A stretch of 64,000 bases of DNA from Rhodospirillaceae bacterium (GTDB lineage Bacteria > Pseudomonadota > Alphaproteobacteria > Dongiales > Dongiaceae), in NCBI GenBank assembly GCA_016712715.1, contig JADJQM010000001.1, forward strand, positions 372,001 through 436,000, written 5' to 3'. The notes below the pieces were generated by a model. That model did not search any database and was not told the DNA's origin. It was given only the letters and a program-made list of their open reading frames with translations. A program made the position numbers and the translations under genes. Each line of letters begins with the position of its first letter. Position 1 is the first letter of the stretch. Of this stretch, positions 7,862-16,116 are shown piece by piece.

Positions 7862-9652
7862 ATGAAGAAGTTGGAGTTAGCGCTTTCGAATGAGGTTGGG
7901 CGCCAGATCGAGCAAGTCATCTATGCCACCGAGAAGCTTGCTGCGGGAACCGGCGAGGTTAGCCCGGCTCCCGTGGCGGACACGGCCAAAGCCGGTCTGC
8001 CGGACGATTTCGATTATCCCGACACGGTCGACTCGCGCACGGTCGTGCACGGCACGGAAGGTGACGACTATATCGACATGGGAGTTTCGCCGGAGGGCGA
8101 GGTCATCTATGGCCTGGGCGGCAATGACCGCCTGCTGGGGCGCGCCGGCAACGACACGATGTATGGCGGCACCGGCAATGACTATCTGAAGGGGCATACG
8201 GGTGACGACTACCTTTCCGGTGGCGAGGGCAATGACCGGCTCTACGGCCTCGACGACAACGACACGCTGGATGGAGACGCCGGGGACGATTTTCTCTACG
8301 GCGGCGCCGGCAACGATACGATCAATGGCGGCGCCGACATCGATAATATAGAAGGCGGCGATGGCGACGATCTGATTCAGGGCGGAACCGGTGACGACAG
8401 CCTCCTCGGCGGCGCGGGAAATGACCGTTTGTATGGTGGCCAGGGCAATGACTACGTTCATGGCGGCGACGGTTTCGACTATCTCTTTGGCGATGAAGGC
8501 GACGACACACTCTTCGGCAGTGGTCGTCTCTATGGCGGCACCGGCAATGACCAGCTCAACGGCGGCAGCACGGCCGACGCTCTCTATGGCGGCGCCGGCA
8601 ATGACTGGGTCAGCGGCAATGACGGCGACGATACGGTGAGCGGCGACAGCGGCGACGACAATGTGCGAGGCGGGCTCGGCAACGACACGGGCTTTGGTGG
8701 CGACGGCAATGACATTCTGAGTGGCGATGCCGGTAACGACCGCCTGTCCGGTGGCACCGGCGACGACAGCATCGGCGGCGGCGACGGCAACGACACGCTC
8801 TATGGCGGCGGCACGGGTGTCACCTATTCGGGCTGGGATGTCCTTTCCGGCGACAACGGCAACGACACGATCTACATGGGCACCATGCCGGCCAGCGTCA
8901 TCCTGCCGGCCGATCTCAGCCGTGAGGTTCGCGCATATGGCGGGGACGGCAATGACTGGATCGTCGGGACCGATTGGCAGGACAGGGTCTTCGGCGGTAC
9001 CGGACACGACGTGGTCCTGGGCCAGGGTGGTCGCGATTATATCTATGGCGGGGAGGGCAACGACACGCTCTCCGGCGGCAATGACGAAGATGTCCTGGTG
9101 GGCGGCGAGGGGCAGAACACGTTGATCGGCGGCGAGGGCGACGACATTCTCTTCGCCCAGCACGATTTCTACAGCGGTGCGCCCGGCAACCCGCCGCTCG
9201 ATAGGCCGATCTATGGCGCCAGTGCGACGGTGGACCTCGATGTCCTGCGCGGCGAGGATGGCGGCGATCGCATATACAGCGATGGCCATGACTGGGTGAC
9301 CGGCGGTGCCGGCAAGGATCTGCTTTTCCTGTCCGGCGACCAGACGATTCTCTTCGTCGAATCCGCCCTCGACGGGCACGATATCGTCTTCGGCTTCCGC
9401 GACGGCAGCGGCGGGTCGCAGGACTTCATTGACCTCGACGACGTCTTCGATGCACTGCATGTCGCGACGGCGCAGCGCGCCGGCCGCGTTATGGTCGAAT
9501 ACGGCGATGCCGGCGGCTATCATGGCGCGACCGTCAAGATCGACGCCAATGGCGACGGCACCTTCGGGCTGGATGAACCGCAGATGACGTTGGTGGGCAT
9601 GCAGACGCATACCGTGACGATCGGCAGCGATATCCTGCCGGGTACGCTCTAA
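7862..9652 (+). CDS. RTX-type calcium-binding repeat protein
   Basis: A 596-residue acidic, glycine-rich protein. From about residue 65 to 430 it is a run of nonapeptide repeats of the form GGxGNDxLxG, for example YGLGGNDRLLGRAGNDTMYGG, that bind calcium as a parallel beta roll. The last 100 residues (DFIDLDDVFDAL, KIDANGDGTFGLDEPQ) resemble the uncleaved C-terminal region used by type I secretion. There is no N-terminal signal peptide and no recognisable enzymatic domain, so it is probably a secreted or surface structural or adhesive protein. ATG 7862 is chosen because GGAGG at 7851-7855 sits six bases upstream. No ABC exporter or membrane fusion gene for its secretion is in the window. Confidence 0.92.
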   Translation: MKKLELALSNEVGRQIEQVIYATEKLAAGTGEVSPAPVADTAKAGLPDDFDYPDTVDSRTVVHGTEGDDYIDMGVSPEGEVIYGLGGNDRLLGRAGNDTMYGGTGNDYLKGHTGDDYLSGGEGNDRLYGLDDNDTLDGDAGDDFLYGGAGNDTINGGADIDNIEGGDGDDLIQGGTGDDSLLGGAGNDRLYGGQGNDYVHGGDGFDYLFGDEGDDTLFGSGRLYGGTGNDQLNGGSTADALYGGAGNDWVSGNDGDDTVSGDSGDDNVRGGLGNDTGFGGDGNDILSGDAGNDRLSGGTGDDSIGGGDGNDTLYGGGTGVTYSGWDVLSGDNGNDTIYMGTMPASVILPADLSREVRAYGGDGNDWIVGTDWQDRVFGGTGHDVVLGQGGRDYIYGGEGNDTLSGGNDEDVLVGGEGQNTLIGGEGDDILFAQHDFYSGAPGNPPLDRPIYGASATVDLDVLRGEDGGDRIYSDGHDWVTGGAGKDLLFLSGDQTILFVESALDGHDIVFGFRDGSGGSQDFIDLDDVFDALHVATAQRAGRVMVEYGDAGGYHGATVKIDANGDGTFGLDEPQMTLVGMQTHTVTIGSDILPGTL

Positions 9653-9660
9653 GGGCCAAG

Positions 9661-9690
9661 CCGGGCGGCGATCCCAGGATCGCTGCCCGG
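9661..9690. terminator. hairpin between convergent RTX and fpr genes
   Basis: Arms CCGGGCGGCGATC and GATCGCTGCCCGG pair with a single G-T wobble around a four-base centre. It lies in the 45-base gap between two convergent stop codons and could serve both transcripts, though neither side has a strong T-run. Confidence 0.5.
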
Positions 9691-9697
9691 TAATTGC

Positions 9698-10471
9698 TTA
9701 CTGCTCGGCAAACGCCTTTTCGATGACGTAGTGGCCGGGCTGGGCGACGCTGCCTTCGGAAAAGCCGCGCGTCTCGAAGAGCGGGCGCAGATCCGCCAGC
9801 ATCGCCGGCGAGCCGCACAGCATGATGCGGTCTTCGCCTGAGTTAAGCTGCGGCAGGCCGACATCGTCGCACAGCTTGCCGCTCTCGATCAGATGCGTGA
9901 TGCGGCCGTTATGCTTGAAGGGCTCGCGCGTCACGGTCGGGTAATAGATCATCTTCTCGCGCACCAGATCGCCGATCAGCTCATGCGCCGGCAGTTCCTT
10001 TTCGAGGAAGTCGGCATAAGCGAGTTCGTTGATGTGGCGGACACCATGGACCAGGACGATCTTCTCGTAGTGGTCATAGACCTCGGGGTCCTTGACCAGG
10101 CTGAGGAAGGGCGCAAGGCCGGTGCCGGTGCCCAAGAGATAGAGATGCTTGCCCGGCAGCAGATTGGTCGGCAGCAGCGTGCCGGTGGCCTTGCGGCCGA
10201 CCAGGATCTTGTCGCCGGTTTTGAGATGCTGAAGGCGCGAGGTGAGCGGACCATCCGGCACCTTGATGCTGAGGAATTCGAGCATGTCCTCGTAAGCGGC
10301 GCTGGCGATCGAATAGGCGCGCAGCAGCGGCTTGCCGTTCACTTCAAGGCCGATCATCGTGAACTGGCCGCTGGCGAAGCGGAAGGCGGGGTCGCGGGTC
10401 GTCTTGAAGGTGAACAGGCGATCGGTCCAGTGGTGGACGTCGGTGACTTCCGCCTGCAGCAGGTTGCTCAT
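9698..10471 (-). CDS. fpr: ferredoxin--NADP(+) reductase
   Basis: FAD enzyme of the bacterial subclass I FNR family; 257 residues, the usual length. It exchanges electrons between NADPH and ferredoxin or flavodoxin in the cytoplasm. The FAD-binding motif is LLRAYSIAS near residue 50, the pyrophosphate loop of the NADP domain is LGTGTGLAPF near residue 115, and VLVHGVRH and RIMLCGSPAML follow in the nucleotide fold. The C-terminus ends VIEKAFAEQ, as in proteobacterial Fpr. GAAGAGA precedes the ATG at 10471. It stands alone, convergent with the RTX gene. Confidence 0.95.
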   Translation of the reverse strand: MSNLLQAEVTDVHHWTDRLFTFKTTRDPAFRFASGQFTMIGLEVNGKPLLRAYSIASAAYEDMLEFLSIKVPDGPLTSRLQHLKTGDKILVGRKATGTLLPTNLLPGKHLYLLGTGTGLAPFLSLVKDPEVYDHYEKIVLVHGVRHINELAYADFLEKELPAHELIGDLVREKMIYYPTVTREPFKHNGRITHLIESGKLCDDVGLPQLNSGEDRIMLCGSPAMLADLRPLFETRGFSEGSVAQPGHYVIEKAFAEQ

Positions 10472-10804
10472 GATCTCTTCTCTTCACCAAAACTCTCGGG
10501 CGACCGCCGGGGCAGCCCATTTTGCGTTGCAGCATTGAACACTGATGGTGCGCTGTCTAACCGGAAAACGACAGAATATCAATCGCCTGCAAGGGGTTAT
10601 CCCGCGCGGGGCAGTGTGAATTCGGCGGATGGCGCTGGGTCATCAATATTGCGAACCGTTCGCAAATGCAAGCCCCGGGAGCGGTGACGGCGCGGCAACT
10701 CCCTGCATCCGAACGAAAAATGCTGCGTCATGGGACCGGGCTGCCGGATGAGCGTGTGACCGCGTTGCCGGCAGCGGCATCAGCCATGCGCTGGTGCCTT
10801 GCCG
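10472..10804. other. intergenic region without a gene
   Basis: About 330 bases between the fpr start and the end of the GNAT gene. It must hold the fpr promoter; I see no convincing small gene, repeat or terminator in it. Confidence 0.6.
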
Positions 10805-11380
10805 TCACGCCATTTTATCATCCCTCGACGCGCGCCATTCGCGGTCGAGCAGGGCGAAGACCAGCTCGTCGGTCCACTCGCCTTTGATGAACTCGTTCTC
10901 GATGAGATGCGCCTCCTGGCGCATGCCAAGCTTGGCCATCAGTTTGGCCGAGGCCGTGTTGCGCCCGTCGCAGCGGCCGATGATGCGGTGGAAGTTCATC
11001 ACCTCGAAGCCGAAGCGGAGCAGCGGCAGGATCGCTTCGCGGGCAAAGCCCTGGCCTTGGAAGGCGGGGTGGATGATGAAGCCGGCCTCGGCCGAGCAAT
11101 GCGTTTGGCTGAGCCAGACCAGGATCACCTCGCCGACACAGATGCCGGTCTCCTTGAGCTCGACCGCCAGGACCAGCTTGTCGCCCTCAGCCGCCAGGGC
11201 AGTCTTCTTGCAGCGTTCCTGCAGCGATTTGGCGATCTCGTTGCCGGAGCGCTGGCCGACATAAAGATAGCGCAACACCTCTGGCTCGCTGTAGAGCGCC
11301 ACCATCTGCTGCAGGTCGCGCTCGGCAAAGGGACGGATGCGCAGACGCGCGGTCTCGATGGGGTAGGCCGGGCTGATCAT
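10805..11380 (-). CDS. GNAT family N-acetyltransferase
   Basis: A 191-residue RimJ/RimL-like acetyltransferase. It opens with YPIETARLRIRPFAERDL, has the acetyl-CoA pyrophosphate loop in HPAFQGQGFAREAI near residue 110, and the following RNTASAKLMAKLGM helix that typifies the fold. It is unrelated in position to the GNAT gene near the left edge. Its substrate is not predictable from sequence or from the neighbours (fpr downstream, divergent cytochrome b561). Confidence 0.88.
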   Translation of the reverse strand: MISPAYPIETARLRIRPFAERDLQQMVALYSEPEVLRYLYVGQRSGNEIAKSLQERCKKTALAAEGDKLVLAVELKETGICVGEVILVWLSQTHCSAEAGFIIHPAFQGQGFAREAILPLLRFGFEVMNFHRIIGRCDGRNTASAKLMAKLGMRQEAHLIENEFIKGEWTDELVFALLDREWRASRDDKMA

Positions 11381-11536
11381 GAAGCGGGAACTCCCAGGGG
11401 GCGGCGGCCAGCGTCAAATTGCAGCAATACGACCAACCATAAACCCTGTAAGGTTATCGACAATGTGCCACGTCGATATTCCAGATTATCGCCGCCACGG
11501 CAACCGTCGCTGCCCATTGAGGCAAGGAGAGACAAG

Positions 11537-12031
11537 ATGGCCCCCACCGCTCGCCAGGGATATTCCGGACTGCAGATACTCCTGCACTGGACAATCGCCC
11601 TCATGGTGCTGTTCCAGCTGATCTTCGGCGAAAGCATGGGCGAAGTGACCGAGGCGCTGGAGCATGGAGAGGTCCCGGACCCGACCGCGCAGCTTCTGGC
11701 GGACGCGCATTACTGGGTCGGCATCGCCATCCTCGCCCTGGTTGGCCTGCGCATCATCGTGCGGATGTTCCAAGGTACGCCGGCGCCCATCGGCCAGGGC
11801 CTGGCCGTACTTGCCGCCAAAATCGTCCACGGTATCTTTTATCTGCTGCTGGTCGCGGTGCCGGTTACGGGCTTGCTCGCGGTCTATGTCGACGAGGAGA
11901 TCGGCGAGGTGCATGAGATCGGCAAGCCGCTCTTCATCGCTTTCATCGTCATCCATGCTCTGGGGGCGCTGTTCCATCACTTCTGGCTGAAGGACAGCAC
12001 CCTCAAGCGGATGTTAGTTCCAGCGCCGTGA
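11537..12031 (+). CDS. cytochrome b561
   Basis: A 164-residue inner-membrane diheme b-type cytochrome that passes electrons to or from quinone. Four membrane helices are visible, beginning with ILLHWTIALMVLFQLIFG. Likely heme-ligating histidines are in LLHW, DAHYWVGIAIL, KIVHGIFYLLL and VIHALGALFHHF. The ATG at 11537 follows AAGGAGA by six bases and gives the family-typical start; the frame is open far upstream but without family similarity. The last 29 bases overlap the convergent esterase gene. Confidence 0.9.
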   Translation: MAPTARQGYSGLQILLHWTIALMVLFQLIFGESMGEVTEALEHGEVPDPTAQLLADAHYWVGIAILALVGLRIIVRMFQGTPAPIGQGLAVLAAKIVHGIFYLLLVAVPVTGLLAVYVDEEIGEVHEIGKPLFIAFIVIHALGALFHHFWLKDSTLKRMLVPAP

Positions 12032-12950
12032 TGAAGCGCGCGATCTCGGCGAGGGAAGCCTGCGCCTCAGGCAAATCGTAATATTCGAAGACGTGCCACA
12101 TCCCTTCCCAGACGCGCAACTCGCAATCGATGCCGGCGGCACGCATCTTCGTCGACAGCCGCGCGCAGTCGCTGAGGAAAAGGTCGCGTGTGCCTGTCGT
12201 GATCAGCGTCTTGGGAAAGGCCGTCGGATAGTCCGCATAGAGCGGCGAGATCTCCGGCGAGGTAAGATCGCGCCCACCGGCAAAGGCCCTTGCTGCCGGC
12301 TCCAGGGTCATCTCGTAATGCAATGAGGGATCGCAACCGGCCAGTGTCGTCAGTGTGTCGCCAGTCTTGCTGAGGTCCGACCAGGGCGAGAGCAGCACCA
12401 GCCGGCGCGGCATCGGCAATCCCGCCTTTGAAGCCGCCAGCAAGGTCAGCAGCGCCAGGCCCGCCCCGGCAGACTCGCCCATGACCGTGATGGTCGCGGC
12501 ACCCTGCTCAGCCACCAACGCACGATAGGCGGAGAGGGCCTCGTCGAGGGCGGCTGGAAACGGCTTCTCCGGCGCCAGGGCGTAATGGGGCGCATAAATG
12601 CGCTGCTTGGTCAGCTCCGCCAACTGCGCCGTGATTTCCAGATCCTCATCCGGTGATCCCTGCACATATCCGCCGCCAAAGAGATAGAAGGTGACATTCG
12701 TCGCTGTCGCATTCTTCGGCGTGATCCGCTGCGCCCGCACCGCGCCCAGCATCACCTCGTCGGCAGCGCCGCCGAGTTCCTTCAGCAGCTTGAACCCCGC
12801 TGGCGCATAAAACGCATGCGTATCCCGCCGCCGTTTTTCCAGCGCCGGCAGATCCATCGGCCGCGCGGTGATGACGGGCGCGCTACGCAGGAATTTCTGG
12901 GCGGGTTGGCTGATGGAGGTTGGAGCGGGCAGGCGGCGAATTTGTGTCAT
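12003..12950 (-). CDS. alpha/beta hydrolase, hormone-sensitive-lipase-like esterase
   Basis: A 315-residue carboxylesterase of the HSL (family IV) group. The oxyanion-hole motif, usually HGGG, reads YLFGGGYVQGS near residue 90, so the first histidine is replaced by phenylalanine. The nucleophile elbow is GESAGAGLAL near residue 157; the acid is probably D in GTRDLF and the base H in GMWHVFEY. No signal peptide is seen, so it is probably cytoplasmic. The substrate is unknown. It overlaps the convergent cytochrome b561 gene by 29 bases. Confidence 0.9.
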   Translation of the reverse strand: MTQIRRLPAPTSISQPAQKFLRSAPVITARPMDLPALEKRRRDTHAFYAPAGFKLLKELGGAADEVMLGAVRAQRITPKNATATNVTFYLFGGGYVQGSPDEDLEITAQLAELTKQRIYAPHYALAPEKPFPAALDEALSAYRALVAEQGAATITVMGESAGAGLALLTLLAASKAGLPMPRRLVLLSPWSDLSKTGDTLTTLAGCDPSLHYEMTLEPAARAFAGGRDLTSPEISPLYADYPTAFPKTLITTGTRDLFLSDCARLSTKMRAAGIDCELRVWEGMWHVFEYYDLPEAQASLAEIARFITALELTSA

Positions 12951-12967
12951 GCTACGTCACTTATAAT

Positions 12968-12993
12968 CGTCATGGTCGGCGCAGGCCGACCAT
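12968..12993. repeat. REP-like palindrome, copy 2
   Basis: ATGGTCGGC-GCAG-GCCGACCAT at 12972-12993, preceded by CGTC, matches the core of the element at 559-588 with a different loop. It lies upstream of the esterase gene and downstream of the flavoprotein gene. Confidence 0.65.
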
Positions 12994-13031
12994 CCATGAG
13001 TTTGGTGGTAATTAAAGAAAGTGACTCGTGG

Positions 13032-13053
13032 ATCCTCCGCCTTCGCGGAGGAT
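13032..13053. repeat. REP-like palindrome of a second type
   Basis: ATCCTCCGC-CTTC-GCGGAGGAT followed by GACGA. It shares the CTTC loop and flanking GACG with the element at 559-588 but has a different stem, a pattern seen for dispersed palindromes of alphaproteobacteria. Confidence 0.6.
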
Positions 13054-13081
13054 GACGATAAGGAACGAGAATAGCAAAAGC

Positions 13082-13111
13082 AAAAAGCCCCAGCCTTTCG
13101 GCAGGGGCTTT
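13082..13111 (-). terminator. rho-independent terminator of the flavoprotein gene
   Basis: Arms AAAGCCCC / GGGGCTTT plus an inner GCC-TTTC-GGC stem, followed on the minus strand by TTTTTG. It lies 34 bases past the stop of the dimethylglycine-dehydrogenase-like gene. Confidence 0.85.
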
Positions 13112-13144
13112 GTAACTTGAGACAGATGCAGATAAGCCAGCACA

Positions 13145-15706
13145 TTACGTCCGGGGCTTTAAATTCTCCGGGTCGTAGAGGGGCTTGTAGCCGATGGCGA
13201 CCACCTCGACCGGGTAGGTTTCACTGAAGTATTCGACCTGCAGCTTGCGGCCGGTCTGGCAATAGGCCCAGGGGAGATAGGCAAGGGCGATGTTCTTGCC
13301 GATGGTCGGGCCGTAGGCCACGGAGGTGGTGAACGAGCGGCGGCCGAGCCCGTCGACCAGCGTCTCGCCCGTTTCCGGGTCCATCACCGGCATGGTGCCG
13401 ACGGGGTAGCGGGCGACGCCTCTGGAATCGAAATTGTCGGTCATGACCAGCGTGCACAGCATTGCCGGCTGGTGTTCGCGCGCCTTGTATTCGAGATGCT
13501 TCGCCTTGCCGCGGAAATCGACGTCCTTGACCTTGGGGCGGGCGAGATCGGATTCGATCAGATTATACTCGGTCAGCAGGTCGGCGTTCTGCAGGCGCAG
13601 GCACTTCTCCATGCGGCGGCTGTTGGCGTAGGTCTCGACGCCGAAGGCCATGACGCCGGTCGAGCGCAGGGCGTCCCAGACGGCGAGGCCGTCTTCGTAC
13701 TTCATGTGAAGTTCCCAGCCCTGCTCACCGACATAGGAGATGCGGAAGGCAGCGACATTCTTGCCGCCGATCTTGATCGGCTTGATCGCCGCGAAGGGAA
13801 AATTCTCGTGGCTGAGACCAGCGGGGTCCTCGACGACCTTCTGCAGCGTCGTGCGGGCGTTCGGGCCCCAGATGCCGATCGTGACATATTGTGATGTCAC
13901 GTCGGTGATGGTGACGTTGAAGCCTTTGTCCTCGGCTACGCGGCGCATGTAGTGGAAGTCGCGGGGCCCGGCATCGGCGCCGTCGATGAAGCGGCAGCGA
14001 TCGGCCATGCGGATGACGGTGAAGTCGGCGCGGACCATGCCTTCGTCATCGAGGAAGTGGGTGTAGATACCCTTGCCGATCATGTTGTCGCCACCGATCT
14101 TGGCGGCGCACAGCCATTCCAGCAGCGCCACGTGATCGGGGCCTTCGATGTCGATGATGGCAAAATGCGACAGGTTCACGATGCCGCAATCCTCGCTCAT
14201 GGCGAGATGCTCGGCATTGGAGACGCGCCAGAAGTGACGGTTGTCCCATTCGTTCTCGCGCACCGGTACGCGGTTGCCGTATTTTTCGAGGAGATGCTCG
14301 TTGGCCTTGTAGCCGTGCGCGCGTTCCCAGCCGCCCAGCTCCATGAAATAGCCGCCGAGTTCCTTCTCGCGCTCGTAGAAGGGCGAGCGGCGGACATTGC
14401 GGCCGGTGTCATAGGGTTCGCGCGGATGGACAGCGGGGTTATAGATCTTGCGCGCGGCTTCGCCGCAACGGCCCTCGATGAACTTCTCTTCCATCATATG
14501 CGGATAGAAGCGCGCGAAATCGATCCGGTTGTGGTCAATCGGCGTGCGGCCGTCGGTCATCCAATCGGCGATTAGCTTGCCCATGCCAGGACCGTCCTTG
14601 ACCCAGATGCCGACGGCATACCAGAGGCCGCGCACCTTCTGGCTTTCGCCGATCGAGGGGCCGCCATCGGTCGTCACCTGTAGCAGGCCGTTGAAGGAGC
14701 GCTTCTCCTCATAGCCAAGCTCGGCGAGGATCGGGGTGAGTTCGATGGCGCGCTCCAACGGCTCGATGATCTGGTCCATGTCGAGATCGCGCTGCGAGGG
14801 CGAGAGCCGCGCTTCATGCTTTTCGAGGAGGTCGCGCGGATGGACCAGGCGCGGGTTCTTTTCCTCGTAATAGCCCCATTCGATCATGCCGCCTTCGGCC
14901 GTCGTGGGATCGCCGGTGTCGCGCATATAGGCGGAGTTACCCTGGTCGCGCAGCAGCGGCCAGCCGATTTCCTTGCCGGTCTTGGCGAATTCGGTATAGG
15001 GCCCGAAGAAGCAGAGCGGATGGTCGACCGGCATGACCGGCAGATCCTCGCCGGCCATCTCCGCGATCAGGCGGCCCCAGAGGCCGGCGCAGACGACCAC
15101 GTAGTCCGCCATGATCGTACCACGATCGGTGACGACGCCCTTGAGGCGGCCGTTCTCGATGACAAGCGACGTGGCGGAGGTGTGCGCGAAGACCTTGAGC
15201 TTGCCGGCGGCCTCGGCCCGTTCGACCAGCTTGCCGGCGACGGTCTGCGAGCGCGGGATGACGAGACCGGCATCCGGATCCCAGAGCCCGCCCTGCACCT
15301 TGTCTTCCTCGATGAGCGGAAACTTTTTCTTGATCTCGGCCGGGTCAATGAGGCGCGCGCGGGTACCGAAGGCCTTGGCCGAGGAGACCTTGCGCTTGAT
15401 CTCGTCCATGCGGCCGTCATCGCCGACGCGGGCGATCTCGAGGCCGCCGATGCGCTCGTAATGACCGAGCTTCGAATAGAAATCGATGGAATAGAGGGAA
15501 GACCAGCAGGACAGGAAGTCGTGGCTGGTCATGTAGCAGAAGTCGGAGGCATGCGCCGTCGAGCCGATGTCAGTCGGCACGCCGGACTTGTCGATGCCGA
15601 CGATGTCGTCCCAGCCACGCTCGACCAGATGATGGGCGACGGATGCGCCCACGATGCCGCCCAGACCGACGATGACGACTTTCGCCTTTGACGGAAACTC
15701 TGCCAT
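13145..15706 (-). CDS. dimethylglycine/sarcosine dehydrogenase-like flavoprotein with GcvT domain
   Basis: An 853-residue fusion. Residues 1-400 are a DAO-type FAD domain with the Rossmann loop VGLGGIVGASVAHH and a histidine in STAHASD placed like the histidine that binds FAD covalently in dimethylglycine dehydrogenase. Residues about 430-850 are a GcvT/aminomethyltransferase region that in this family hands the released one-carbon unit to tetrahydrofolate (AIIDIEGPDHVALLEWLC, ISYVGEQGWELHMKY, GVETYANSRRMEK). Family knowledge points to oxidative demethylation of an N-methyl glycine derivative; the exact substrate is not certain. It is divergent from an MttB-like gene across a 410-base region with a dyad motif, and ends in a clear terminator. 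Confidence 0.88.
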   Translation of the reverse strand: MAEFPSKAKVVIVGLGGIVGASVAHHLVERGWDDIVGIDKSGVPTDIGSTAHASDFCYMTSHDFLSCWSSLYSIDFYSKLGHYERIGGLEIARVGDDGRMDEIKRKVSSAKAFGTRARLIDPAEIKKKFPLIEEDKVQGGLWDPDAGLVIPRSQTVAGKLVERAEAAGKLKVFAHTSATSLVIENGRLKGVVTDRGTIMADYVVVCAGLWGRLIAEMAGEDLPVMPVDHPLCFFGPYTEFAKTGKEIGWPLLRDQGNSAYMRDTGDPTTAEGGMIEWGYYEEKNPRLVHPRDLLEKHEARLSPSQRDLDMDQIIEPLERAIELTPILAELGYEEKRSFNGLLQVTTDGGPSIGESQKVRGLWYAVGIWVKDGPGMGKLIADWMTDGRTPIDHNRIDFARFYPHMMEEKFIEGRCGEAARKIYNPAVHPREPYDTGRNVRRSPFYEREKELGGYFMELGGWERAHGYKANEHLLEKYGNRVPVRENEWDNRHFWRVSNAEHLAMSEDCGIVNLSHFAIIDIEGPDHVALLEWLCAAKIGGDNMIGKGIYTHFLDDEGMVRADFTVIRMADRCRFIDGADAGPRDFHYMRRVAEDKGFNVTITDVTSQYVTIGIWGPNARTTLQKVVEDPAGLSHENFPFAAIKPIKIGGKNVAAFRISYVGEQGWELHMKYEDGLAVWDALRSTGVMAFGVETYANSRRMEKCLRLQNADLLTEYNLIESDLARPKVKDVDFRGKAKHLEYKAREHQPAMLCTLVMTDNFDSRGVARYPVGTMPVMDPETGETLVDGLGRRSFTTSVAYGPTIGKNIALAYLPWAYCQTGRKLQVEYFSETYPVEVVAIGYKPLYDPENLKPRT

Positions 15707-16116
15707 AACCCGCTACTCCGAAATGGTATTGTTGCCAGACTATAGGGCGGCGGCGCGCCGCGATTGCCGCCTGTTTGCGACATTAGCAAAATGCGGCGCG
15801 ACAAGAAGGGCCTTGTGGCGGTGCTAGACGCCTGTTTTGCCTGTGAATTTCTGCGGATGTCGCTGCTAATCCGCGCCTCGGAGTCGGCCTGCTACTGCGG
15901 GAAATGGTCACAAAGCGGCAGCTACCGAAAAATGGCGCAAACAGGACAGTTTGCGGTATTGCGCCGCAAAATCAATGTTTTCGGCAATGGCGCAATTGGC
16001 GCGATCTGGTGAGGCGTTGTCGCACTTTCGCTAGAGGAAAGGCCCTTCCGGTGCCGATATGGACGACGAATAAGTCATCGGTCTATTAGTTTGATTCACG
16101 GGAAAGGCCCTTCATC
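15707..16116. promoter_or_regulatory. divergent promoter region, flavoprotein / MttB-like gene
   Basis: A 410-base non-coding stretch between two divergent starts. It contains the dyad at 15936-15955, a half-site on the minus strand at 15764-15783 (ATGTCGCAAACAGGCGGC) and a second palindrome TTTGCGG-N7-CCGCAAA at 15950-15970. No convincing gene is seen in it. Confidence 0.6.
15936..15955. promoter_or_regulatory. dyad CGCAAAC-N6-GTTTGCG, candidate operator
   Basis: CGCAAAC AGGACA GTTTGCG is a perfect inverted repeat with seven-base arms. A degenerate version with the same six-base spacer lies upstream of the GbdR-like gene (29123-29142), and the flanking ATGGCG is shared too. This is a candidate binding site for the GbdR-like regulator (inference). 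Confidence 0.5.

Noticed and set aside
8100..9130. Repeated DNA units resembling a repeat array
   Set aside because: The units encode RTX nonapeptides in frame and vary in sequence, so this is not a CRISPR array.
7877..9610. Long open frame antisense to the RTX gene
   Set aside because: Repetitive GGxGND coding with a regular codon pattern leaves the opposite strand open; the protein it would make has no family pattern and the sense strand is clearly an RTX protein.
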